The position numbers and the translations under genes were made by a program. Of a stretch of DNA of 64,000 nt, positions 45,504-54,161 are shown piece by piece. Source of the stretch: JAWKRB01 sp041389885 (GTDB taxonomy: Bacteria > Myxococcota_A > Polyangia > Polyangiales > Ga0077539); the NCBI GenBank assembly GCA_041389885.1, contig JAWKRB010000039.1, forward strand, positions 5,009 through 69,008, given 5' to 3'. Every line of letters begins with the position of its first letter. Within the stretch, counting starts at the first letter, position 1. The notes below the pieces were generated by a model, which did no database searches, was not told where the DNA came from, and saw only the letters and a program-made list of their open reading frames with translations.

Positions 45504-46235
45504 GTGGACATTCTGAGGTTGAGCTGGTTTCGGGTGAGCGACGCGCAGCGGGATCACGCGCAGCAGATCGCGCGGGGCGGGATCTTCATTCAAGCCCCGC
45601 CCCCCGACGGCGTGCTCTACGGCGCGAAGGTCGAGGTGGCGCTGGTGACCCCTGACGGGCGGGAGCACCGCTTCGAGGGCGAGGTCCTCGCGGCGACGCC
45701 GGGCGCGGGCATGGCGGTGACGGTGCCTCCCGAGGTGGTCGCCTCGGTGGCGGCGAGCGCGCAGGGGGCCGACGCCGCCGACCGCGACCCCGCGCACGAG
45801 TGGTGGGACGGCGCCCCCCCGCGCCCCACGGCCCGCGCGGGCGAGCCGCCGAAGTACGAGACCCTGACCATGGTGGAGAAGACCCGCATGGCCCTGCACG
45901 GCGACCGCGACGACCGCGCCGCGGTGCTCCGCGACCGCAACCGCTCGCTGCACCTGCACGTGCTGAAGAACCCGCACCTCACCGTCGAAGAGGTGGTCGC
46001 CATCGCGAAGAACCCCCAGACCGGCGCGGAGCTTCTGGAATTCATCGGCGGCCGCGGCGACTGGGTGACCCGCAGCGCCGTGGCCGAGGGCCTCGCGCGC
46101 AACCCGAAGTGCCCGAAGGACACCGCCGTGCGCGCGGTGCAGTACGTCGCCACGGAGCCCGTGCGGCAGATGGCCAAGGGCGTGGGCGCGCCGCCCCACG
46201 TGGTGCAGGCGGCGCGCAAGCGCGTGCTGGGCTGA
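45504..46235 (+). CDS. PilZ-like protein with C-terminal helical repeats
   Basis: 243 residues from GTG 45504. Residues 1-85 form a PilZ-like beta domain: ARGGIFIQAPPPDG, GAKVEVALVTPDGREHRFEGEV and PGAGMAVTV, the G-I-F-I-x-(A/S) and final G-(M/V)-x-V strands being typical of myxobacterial PilZ proteins. An RxxxR signature for cyclic-di-GMP is not evident, so ligand binding is doubtful. From residue 120 a helical repeat region (MVEKTRMALHGDRDDRAAVL, LHLHVLKNPHLTVEEVVAIA, GGRGDWVTRSAVAEGLARNP) resembles DUF2336/HEAT-like repeats and seems conserved. The gene is divergent from the RimK-like gene. Probably cytoplasmic and regulatory. Confidence 0.65.
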   Translation: MDILRLSWFRVSDAQRDHAQQIARGGIFIQAPPPDGVLYGAKVEVALVTPDGREHRFEGEVLAATPGAGMAVTVPPEVVASVAASAQGADAADRDPAHEWWDGAPPRPTARAGEPPKYETLTMVEKTRMALHGDRDDRAAVLRDRNRSLHLHVLKNPHLTVEEVVAIAKNPQTGAELLEFIGGRGDWVTRSAVAEGLARNPKCPKDTAVRAVQYVATEPVRQMAKGVGAPPHVVQAARKRVLG

Positions 46236-46265
46236 GGGCCCGCGACGGGGGTATTCTCCGCCGCG

Positions 46266-48082
46266 ATGAGCCCCCGTCGAACCGCGATCGCGCTCTCTGC
46301 GCTGCTGGGTTGCGCCGCCCGTGAAGAGTCGGGGGTGGTGACCGCGCCCCGCGACGCCGCCGCGCCTCGAGACGTCGCCGCGCCTCGGGACGTCGCCGCG
46401 CCTCGAGACGTCGCCGCGCCCGACGTCGCCGCGCCTCGGGACGACGCCGCGGGTCTCGACGCGGTCACGCCTGGGGTCGACGCGGGCCCGCCCCGCGACG
46501 CGGTGACCCCGCGGGACATCTGGTACTTCGACGCGCCCGCGCCCCCCGACGTGGTGACGCCTCGAGACGTTCCGCCCGTGATGCTCGGGGACGTGTGGGA
46601 CACGCCGCGCGACGCCGACACCCGCCCCCGCGACCAGGACTTCACCGCGGGCGCCGCGCCGGGCGACAGCGCCTCGCGCTTCGGCGGCGCCGAAGACCCG
46701 CGCGGGCGCCGACGATCGTGTACCCCGAGGCGGGGGTGATCCTCCCGCCCAACCTCACGGGCTTCGAGGTGCACTTCAGGCCCGGCGCGGGCAACGACCT
46801 CTTCGAGGTGTCGTTTCGCGGCGACCGCGGGAGCGTGCGGGTGTTCACCTCCTGCGCGCGGGTCTCCGACGGCTGCGTGCTCGCCCTCACCGAGCCGATG
46901 TTTCAAGAGGTCGCCCGCGCGGCGCAGCCCTCGGGGCGGCTCAGCCTCGCCGTGCGCGGGAGCACCCTCGCGAGCGGCGGGCGCGTGGGCCGCAGCGCGT
47001 CGCGCGAGATCGAGGTCACCAACACCGACGTGCGCGGCGGGCTGTACTACTGGAACGCCGCGAGCGGGAGCATCCTGCGCTTCGAGTTCGGCCGCGTGGG
47101 CGCGCGGGCCGAGACCTACCTCCAGGGCGATCCCCTGTTCAATTGCCTGGGCTGCCACGTGATCTCGCGAGACGGGTCGCGCGCGGTGGTGGGGAGGTTC
47201 ATCCCCGGTCCTGCCATCAGCCGGGTCTTCGACGTGCCCACCCGCGCGACCCTGTCGGGAGATTTCGGCTCGAATTTCGGTACCTTCTCTCCCGACAACC
47301 GCAGGGTGCTCACCTCCGACGGCGCCCGGCTCTCCCTCCTCGACGGGACCACCTTCGCGCAGGTGCCCGGCCTCCCCGCCGACATCCGCGGCTCCATGCC
47401 CGACTGGTCCCGCAACGGGCAGCGCGTGGTCTTCTCTCGACAGCGCAACGGCCTCGCGCTCTTCGGGCAGCCGGGCCACGGCCCCCCCGGCGACCTCCTC
47501 TCGATGCTCTGGTCGGGGAGCTCGTTCTCGATGCCCACGACCCTGGTCACCGCGGCCAGCGACGAGAACAACTACTATCCCAGCATCGCGCCCGACGACC
47601 GCTGGGTGGTCTTCAACCGCTCCGGGGGCACCTCGTACAACGCCATCGACGCCCACCTCTGGGCCGTGCGCGCCGAGGGCGGCACCCCCGTGCGCCTCGC
47701 GCGCGCCGACGGCGACGGGGACCTCGGGAACTCCTGGCCCAAATTCGCGCCGTTTCTCCAGACCTACCAGGGCGACACGATCCTCTGGATCACCTTCTCG
47801 TCGCGCAGGGACTACGGCCTGCGGCTCCAGCAGCAGTCGCGCATGCCCGACCAGCGCACCGCGCAGCTCTGGATGGCCGCGATTCGCCCCAACCGCACCG
47901 GGGACCTCAGCGCCGCGGCCTTCTGGCTGCCCTTTCAAGACATCCGCTCGGGCAACCACATCGGACAATGGGCCCAGGAGGTGCAGCGCATGGGCTGCGC
48001 GAGCGACCGCGACTGCAACCCCCAGGAGCGCTGCCTGCCCCTCGGGCTCTCGAGCATCTCGTACGGGTGCTTTCCGCGCTGA
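46266..48082 (+). pseudogene. TolB/PD40-like lipoprotein with one heme-c motif, frameshifted near 46700-46712
   Basis: The N-terminus (MSPRRTAIALSALLGC) is a lipoprotein signal, followed by an Ala/Pro/Arg/Asp repeat linker to about residue 140. The frame closes at 46737 with an unlikely tail, while the next frame continues from about 46710 with APTIVYPEAGVILPPN and then an intact domain to 48082. One base has been lost or gained in the CGCGCGGGCGCC stretch. The intact part has a CxxCH motif (NCLGCHVISRDGSRA, near 47144) and TolB/WD40-like strands, e.g. FGTFSPDNRRVL, MPDWSRNGQRVVFS, YYPSIAPDDRWVVFN, and a late MGCASDRDCNPQERCLPLG. Homologues in myxobacteria often couple such a heme site to a TolB propeller. 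Joined, it is about 604 residues. Confidence 0.7.
46353..46445 (+). repeat. 18-bp repeat encoding the APRDVA linker
   Basis: About five copies of an 18-base unit of the form gacgtcgccgcgcctcgg, one shortened to 12 bases. In the lipoprotein frame it encodes Ala-Pro-Arg-Asp-Val-Ala. All unit lengths are multiples of three. Confidence 0.8.
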
Positions 48083-48126
48083 GACCCCTTGGTGAAGGAT
48101 CGCGCCGCGGGGCGTACACTGACCGC

Positions 48127-48834
48127 ATGGCGCGCGCGAAGGGCACCCTGCCGATCCTCGACGCGCTGCGCATCGCCGAGCCCTGCGACGCTTCGTGGGA
48201 GGCGATGGGCGGCGGCGCCGTTCGCCGCTGCGACGCCTGCGACCTCGAGGTGTGGGACCTCGCGTCGCTCACCGCGGCGCAGGTCCGCGGCGCCCTGGCG
48301 CTGGGCGGCGAGCGCTTCTGCGCGCGCGTCACGCGCGACGTCGACGGCGGGGTGCAGACCCGCGACGCGCGACGACCCGCGGCGACGGCGATGCTCCTCG
48401 GCGGCGCCCTCGCGCTGCTCTCGGGGGAGGCCCTCGCGCAAGACGCCGGCGCGCCGCTCGCGCGCGTCGAGGTGAGCCTCGGCGCCGTCGTTCGAGGGAC
48501 CTCGGTCGCCTTTCACCGCTCGACGACCGTGGCCTTTCTCGGGCGGAGCCTGCGGCCGACCCGCGCGTCCCTCGACGTGCTCCGCGCGGTGGCCGAGGTG
48601 ATGCGCGAGCACCTGGACCTCCGCCGCGTTCGGCTCGTGGGGCACGTGCCCGAGGGCTCGCCGCGGGCGCTCGGCCTGCGACGCGCGCGGTGGGTGCGAG
48701 AGCGCCTCGCGGGGATGGGCGTCGACCCCGACCGCCTGGTGCCCGACGAGGTCGTCGAAGCGCGCGGCGCGGCGCGAAGGCCGGGCGCGCGCGAGGGGTG
48801 GGTCGAGTTCGTCGTCGTCGATCCGCCGCGCTGA
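48127..48834 (+). CDS. Zinc-ribbon-like / transmembrane / OmpA-like fusion protein
   Basis: 235 residues. Residues 20-70 have Cys20, Cys35, Cys38 and Cys65 in C-D-A-S-W-x-(M), RRCDACDLEVWDLASLTAAQV and GERFCARV. This W/C pattern with V-x-D-L-S-x-(L/M)-T is a small Cys domain common in myxobacterial proteins. One membrane helix follows (about 84-104). The last 110 residues resemble the OmpA/MotB domain: VAFLGRSLRPTRASLDVLRAVAEV, VRLVGHVPEGSPRALGLRRARWVRERL and VDPDRLVPDEV. The usual D-x-x-G motif after G-H is replaced by VPEG, so peptidoglycan binding is uncertain. ATG 48127 is the first in-frame start after the previous gene. Cytoplasmic Cys domain and periplasmic OmpA domain could link a signal across the membrane. 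Confidence 0.65.
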   Translation: MARAKGTLPILDALRIAEPCDASWEAMGGGAVRRCDACDLEVWDLASLTAAQVRGALALGGERFCARVTRDVDGGVQTRDARRPAATAMLLGGALALLSGEALAQDAGAPLARVEVSLGAVVRGTSVAFHRSTTVAFLGRSLRPTRASLDVLRAVAEVMREHLDLRRVRLVGHVPEGSPRALGLRRARWVRERLAGMGVDPDRLVPDEVVEARGAARRPGAREGWVEFVVVDPPR

Positions 48835-48892
48835 GCCGCGCCACGCGCCTTCGGGATTGACGCACCCGCCGCCATCCCCTACTCCGCGGGGC

Positions 48893-50065
<1,173 letters not shown>

Positions 50066-50106
50066 GCGCGCGGCGCGCTTTGACAGGCTTCGCCGCCGCG
50101 TGTCAG

Positions 50107-50850
50107 ATGGAGGCTATGGGTGGCACTTCGAATCGCGCGGCGTCGGCGTCTGACCCGCTGCCCGTGTCTCTGACCCTCGGGGCGGTGAGCGTCGTCGAGG
50201 TCGCAGGGCGCAGGGTGGCGTGCAGGGTCGGCGCGACGCTGGTGCACGCGACGCTCGCGACCGCGGGCGACTACGAGCCCGTCGCGGGCGACACGGTGCT
50301 CGTGGGTCGCGCCGACGACGGCCAGGCCTACGTGGTGGGGGTGGTGTCGTCGAGCGCCGAGCCCGCGCCGAGGCTCCGCCGCGACGCCGAGACCGGGCGC
50401 ACGGTGCTCGACGCCGAGGGCGACCTGGTGCTCCGCGCGCAGGGCCGCGTGTGCGTGGAGGGCGAAGACGGCGTGACGCTCCTCGCCGGGGGAGAAGACG
50501 GCGACGCGAGGGTGACCCTCGAGCGGGGCTCCCTCCGCGCCGAGGTGACCCGCGTGGGCGTCGAGGCCGTCGAGGCCCTCGCGAAGGTCGCCCTCGCGCG
50601 GGTCGACGCGGGCGTGCTCGCGGTGGTCGCGCGGCGGGCCTCGACCACCGCCGAGGTGATCGAGACGCGGGCGCAGCGCATCTTCGAGCGCGCGCACGCG
50701 AGCTACCGCGAGGTCGAGTCGCTCGCGCAAACACGGGCGGCGCAGGTTCGTATGATCGCGACCGAGGCGCTCCAGCTGCGGGGCAAGCGCGCGCTGGTGA
50801 AGGCCGAGCGCGACGTGAAGATCAAGGGCGAGAAGATCTACCTCGCGTGA
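50107..50850 (+). CDS. Type VI secretion accessory protein, DUF3540
   Basis: 247 residues from ATG 50107 (50116 also possible, just after GGAGG). It starts with a beta region (LPVSLTLGAVSVVEVAGRRV) and DTVLVGRADDGQAYVVGVV, continues with a region typical of DUF3540 (VLDAEGDLVLRAQGRVCVE) and ends in a helical and beta tail LKVEALQLRG-like, MIATEALQLRGKRALVKAER, DVKIKGEKIYLA. DUF3540 proteins occur only with VgrG/PAAR-like/DUF2169 sets and are thought to help load or cap the spike. The gene opens the cargo module; next is the PAAR-like gene 11 bp downstream. Confidence 0.82.
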   Translation: MEAMGGTSNRAASASDPLPVSLTLGAVSVVEVAGRRVACRVGATLVHATLATAGDYEPVAGDTVLVGRADDGQAYVVGVVSSSAEPAPRLRRDAETGRTVLDAEGDLVLRAQGRVCVEGEDGVTLLAGGEDGDARVTLERGSLRAEVTRVGVEAVEALAKVALARVDAGVLAVVARRASTTAEVIETRAQRIFERAHASYREVESLAQTRAAQVRMIATEALQLRGKRALVKAERDVKIKGEKIYLA

Positions 50851-50861
50851 GAGGGTGAGCG

Positions 50862-51275
50862 ATGTTCCCAGCGAGCACCAAGGGCGGCGGGATGTGCTTC
50901 GGCTTCCCCGATGTCTGCAAGACGCCGGCGCCTCCTGCGCCCTTTGTTCCGATCCCGTATCCCAACCTCGCGCCGCCGATGATGGCGAGCGGGGGGAGCT
51001 GCGCGAAGAAGGTCAAGATCCTCAACATGAAGGCCATGAAGGCGTCGACGGAGGTCTCGCGCTCCAACGGCGACGAGGCCGGCACCCTCAAGGGCATGGT
51101 CTCGATGACCAACATGGACAAGGCCAAGCCCGTGATGGGCTCGCCGGTGGTCATCATCGAGGGCAGCGGCGCGATGACCTGGCTCAAGCCCACGCGCCAC
51201 AACGGCACGAACGCCAACGCGCCCCCCGGCGCGCAGATCGCGCCGAGCCAGCCCCTGGTCATTCTCGGAATCTAG
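50862..51275 (+). CDS. PAAR-like (DUF4150) spike-tip protein
   Basis: 137 residues. The N-terminus MFPASTKGGGMCFGFPDVCKTPAPPAPF and PIPYPNLAPPMMA are the standard opening of DUF4150 PAAR-like domains, then VKILNMKAMKASTEVSRSNGDEAGTLKG and GSPVVIIEGSGAMTWLKPTRHNGTNAN. It would form the sharp tip on the VgrG trimer. Cys12, Cys19 and Cys47 may bind metal. ATG 50862 lies 11 bp after the DUF3540 stop, with GAGGG just upstream. No C-terminal toxin extension is present: the protein ends right after the tip domain, so cargo must be attached by other means. Confidence 0.9.
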   Translation: MFPASTKGGGMCFGFPDVCKTPAPPAPFVPIPYPNLAPPMMASGGSCAKKVKILNMKAMKASTEVSRSNGDEAGTLKGMVSMTNMDKAKPVMGSPVVIIEGSGAMTWLKPTRHNGTNANAPPGAQIAPSQPLVILGI

Positions 51276-51290
51276 CGGGAGAGGTACGCC

Positions 51291-52772
51291 ATGCCGGTCG
51301 TGTTTTCTGACTTCGATGTCTCCGTGAGCACCGACGCAGTGCCCGACGGATCGCTCCTGCTGCGGCGCATGACGGGCGTCGAGTCGCTCTCGAAGCCCTT
51401 TGAATTTCAGCTCGTGGTCGAGTCGACCACCGAGGGCGGGCTGAGCTTCGACGAGGTCGACGCGATCCTCGCGCAGCCGTGGACGCTGCGCGTGGGCGAC
51501 GACGACCCGCGGGTGATCCACGGCGCGGTGTCGGCGATCGACACGCTGCCGCACTCGACGCCGTCGGGGATCCAGTACGCGATCACGGTGGTCCCGCGGC
51601 TGTGGCGCACGTCGCTGACCTTCGGCACCTGGGTCTATCAAGACCTCACGGTGCCCGAGATCGTGGCTGACGTGCTGCAAGAGGCGGGCTTCGAGACGGG
51701 CACCGATTTCGAGATGCGGCTCTCGGCGCGGTACCCCAAGCGCGAGTACTGCGTGCAGTACCGCGAGACCGACCTCGCGTTCATCTCCCGGCTCTGCGAG
51801 CACGAAGGGATCTTCTTCTTCTTCGAGCACGCCGACGGCGTCGACAAGGTCGTCTTCGGCGACATGAACGTCGCGTTTCAGCCCCTCGAGGGCCACGAGT
51901 CGATCTCCTTCGACCCGCGCGCGGGGGTCACCGACCTGCGCGAGGTGGTCACCTCCATCGGCCGGCACCGGCAGGTGGGCGCGCAGAAGGTCGGGGTCAA
52001 AGACTTCAACTACCGCACCCCCGACCGGGTCATCGGCGCGGGCTTCAACGTCGACCCCCAGGGCGTGGGCCTGGTGATGGACTACGGCGACCACTTCAAA
52101 GACCTCCCCGGCGCCAAGCGCACCGCGCGCATCCGCGCCGAGGAGATCTTCTGCCAGCGCGAGACCTACCAGCTCGTGAGCCGGGTGCGGGGCCTGCGCG
52201 CGGGGCACCGCTTCGGACTCCTCGACCACTTCTCCCACGACTTCGAGCAGGAGTACCTCGTGACGCAGGTGCGCCACTTCGTCGAGCAGTCGCACGACGC
52301 GAGCGCGCAGGGCTCGGTGGGGTATCACAACGAGGTCACGGCGATCCCCTACGCCAACGCGTACCGCCCGCCGAGGGTGACGCCGAAGCCCCGCATCGCG
52401 GGCTTCATTCACGCGAAGATCGACGGCGAGGGCGGGAGCGCGACCGCCGACGGCTCGGCCCCCCTCGACGGCGAGGGGAGGTACCGCGTGGCGGTGCTGG
52501 GCGACGCGACGAAGAGCGCGGCGGGGCGCTCTTCGCGCTGGGTGCGGCGCGCGCAGCCCTTCTCGGGCGCGGGCTACGGGATGCACTTTCCGCTGCACGT
52601 GGGCGCCGAGGTGATGCTCGTGCACCTCGACGGAGACCCCGACCGGCCGGTGATCGTGGGCGCGGTGCCGAACCCCGCCAACGCGTCGCCGGTCAACGCC
52701 GAAGACGCGACGCTCAACCGCATCCGGTCGCGGTCGGGCATGGTCATGGGCTTTCACGACAACCGAGGCTGA
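51291..52772 (+). CDS. vgrG: VgrG (TssI) without its C-terminal needle
   Basis: 493 residues. Typical VgrG features: LRRMTGVESLSKPFEFQLVV, gp27-like domain with GAVSAIDTLPHSTPS and RLWRTSLTFGTWVYQDLTVPEIV, then KREYCVQYRETDLAFISRLCEHEGIFFFFEH, a central FGDMNVAF and the OB-fold/gp5 start GMHFPLHVGAEVMLVHLDGDPDRPVIVG. It then ends at RIRSRSGMVMGFHDNRG, where VgrG normally continues into the gp5 beta-helix needle. That part is encoded by the next gene, four bp downstream. VgrG is the spike protein of the type VI secretion system. ATG 51291 follows GGAGAGG. Confidence 0.92.
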   Translation: MPVVFSDFDVSVSTDAVPDGSLLLRRMTGVESLSKPFEFQLVVESTTEGGLSFDEVDAILAQPWTLRVGDDDPRVIHGAVSAIDTLPHSTPSGIQYAITVVPRLWRTSLTFGTWVYQDLTVPEIVADVLQEAGFETGTDFEMRLSARYPKREYCVQYRETDLAFISRLCEHEGIFFFFEHADGVDKVVFGDMNVAFQPLEGHESISFDPRAGVTDLREVVTSIGRHRQVGAQKVGVKDFNYRTPDRVIGAGFNVDPQGVGLVMDYGDHFKDLPGAKRTARIRAEEIFCQRETYQLVSRVRGLRAGHRFGLLDHFSHDFEQEYLVTQVRHFVEQSHDASAQGSVGYHNEVTAIPYANAYRPPRVTPKPRIAGFIHAKIDGEGGSATADGSAPLDGEGRYRVAVLGDATKSAAGRSSRWVRRAQPFSGAGYGMHFPLHVGAEVMLVHLDGDPDRPVIVGAVPNPANASPVNAEDATLNRIRSRSGMVMGFHDNRG

Positions 52773-52775
52773 TCG

Positions 52776-54146
52776 ATGCCCAGCGAAATTGTCTTCGACC
52801 CGTGGGACATCATGGACGAGAGCGCCCCGGTGCCCTCGCACACCACCGAGACCCAGAACGGGCACCAGTGGTACATCTCCGCCACCGCGCCCGCGACCAC
52901 CATCTCGGTCGGCCGCACCCACGGCCCCACGGGCAACGGCTTCTACATCGCCACGGCCAACGACGGCTTCATCAGCACCAACGGCGCGATGGCGATGCAG
53001 TCCAACGGACCCACGGGCATCGACTCGGTGGGTGCGTTCACCATGCGCGTCACCGCGGCGACGAAGATCACCACCGACGCGACCATCGACCTCCACGCGA
53101 CCTCTACGGTGACGGTCATCGCGGGCAGCGGCGAGACCGCCGTGCTCGCGGCGGCGCACCCCGGCAACGAGGGCGGATCGCCCAACGGCGGCGGCGCGGC
53201 GTCGCCCCCCGCGGTGCCTCCGGGCCCCCCCGCGACGCCCGACCTCCCGAGCTTTCCCCCCAACGCGCCGGCGGGCCCTCCCGATCCCCACGGCAGCTCG
53301 GCCGTGTCGGGCGTGGGCGTGCCCGTGATCACCGGCGTGCTCGGCGGTCTGGCCATCGCCGAGGGAGGCTTCAGCGCCATCGGCGGCGTCGCCAGCGTGG
53401 GCGGGTCTATCTTCAACGCGGGCATGGCCATCGCGACCGCGCGGGCCGAGTCGGCGGCGGCCGAGTCGCGCAGCGCGGCAGACTCCGCCCTCGGAGCGCT
53501 CCCTCCCTCCGCGGCGGCGGCGGGGGGCGGCGGCCCCGACATCGACATGACCGCCGCGGCGCGGATTCTGGGCAAGGCGCAGACGGGCATCGCCTGGTAC
53601 ACCCCGGCGGCGATCAAGAGCACGGCCGACACGGCGATTCAGTGCCAGTCGCCGATCATCAAGCACATCGCCGACGTCGAGATCGTCAACAACTCGGGCG
53701 TGTTCATCAAGAACAAGGCGGGCACGCAGATCAAGAGCGACGCGCCCCTCATCGAGAGCTCGTGCAAGCAGTGGAAGGCCACGGCGATGGTCACCTCGTC
53801 GACCACGGGCCTCGCCATGGCGTCGATGTTCAGCGCGGGCTCGACGTCGATCACGGGCCTCGCCGCCGTGGGCATCACCGCGGGCGCGATGTGCAAGATC
53901 AAGGGCATGGGCATCACGTCGATCACCGGCGGCATCCTGCTCAAGCTCGAGTCGGGGGGGCAGATGATGTTCGCCTCGCCGATCTTCAAGCGCAGCCACG
54001 GCGTGGTGAAAGAGAAGGCCGGCACCACCGCGGTGCAGGTGGGCTCGCTGAAGTACAAGGCCATGATGTTCAAGGCGCAGGCCGTGAACTGGGGCGTGAA
54101 GGCGGCGACGGCGAAGTACCAGGCCGCGTCGATCAAGCTCGGATAG
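52776..54146 (+). CDS. Separate VgrG-like needle protein with Gly/Ala-rich insert
   Basis: 456 residues. The N-terminal part resembles gp5-type VgrG needle strands: GHQWYISATAPATTISVG, GNGFYIATANDGFISTNGAMAMQSNGP, FTMRVTAATKITTDATIDLHAT. A Pro/Gly-rich stretch (about 130-170) and a hydrophobic Gly/Ala/Val segment (about 180-230) interrupt it, then the needle pattern resumes: DTAIQCQSPIIKHIADVEIVNNSGVFIKNKAG, AGTQIKSDAPLIESS, and a long VxIK-type repetitive end. The ATG lies four bp after the VgrG stop. It probably pairs with VgrG to complete the spike; the hydrophobic insert may be a cargo or membrane-active part. Confidence 0.65.
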   Translation: MPSEIVFDPWDIMDESAPVPSHTTETQNGHQWYISATAPATTISVGRTHGPTGNGFYIATANDGFISTNGAMAMQSNGPTGIDSVGAFTMRVTAATKITTDATIDLHATSTVTVIAGSGETAVLAAAHPGNEGGSPNGGGAASPPAVPPGPPATPDLPSFPPNAPAGPPDPHGSSAVSGVGVPVITGVLGGLAIAEGGFSAIGGVASVGGSIFNAGMAIATARAESAAAESRSAADSALGALPPSAAAAGGGGPDIDMTAAARILGKAQTGIAWYTPAAIKSTADTAIQCQSPIIKHIADVEIVNNSGVFIKNKAGTQIKSDAPLIESSCKQWKATAMVTSSTTGLAMASMFSAGSTSITGLAAVGITAGAMCKIKGMGITSITGGILLKLESGGQMMFASPIFKRSHGVVKEKAGTTAVQVGSLKYKAMMFKAQAVNWGVKAATAKYQAASIKLG

Positions 54147-54161
54147 AGACCGTCAGCCCCC

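Noticed and set aside
50838..53999. 1053-codon antisense frame across the type VI genes
   Set aside because: It spans VgrG and two neighbours in the opposite direction and is composed of His/Arg/Asp/Gly runs typical of GC-rich shadow frames.
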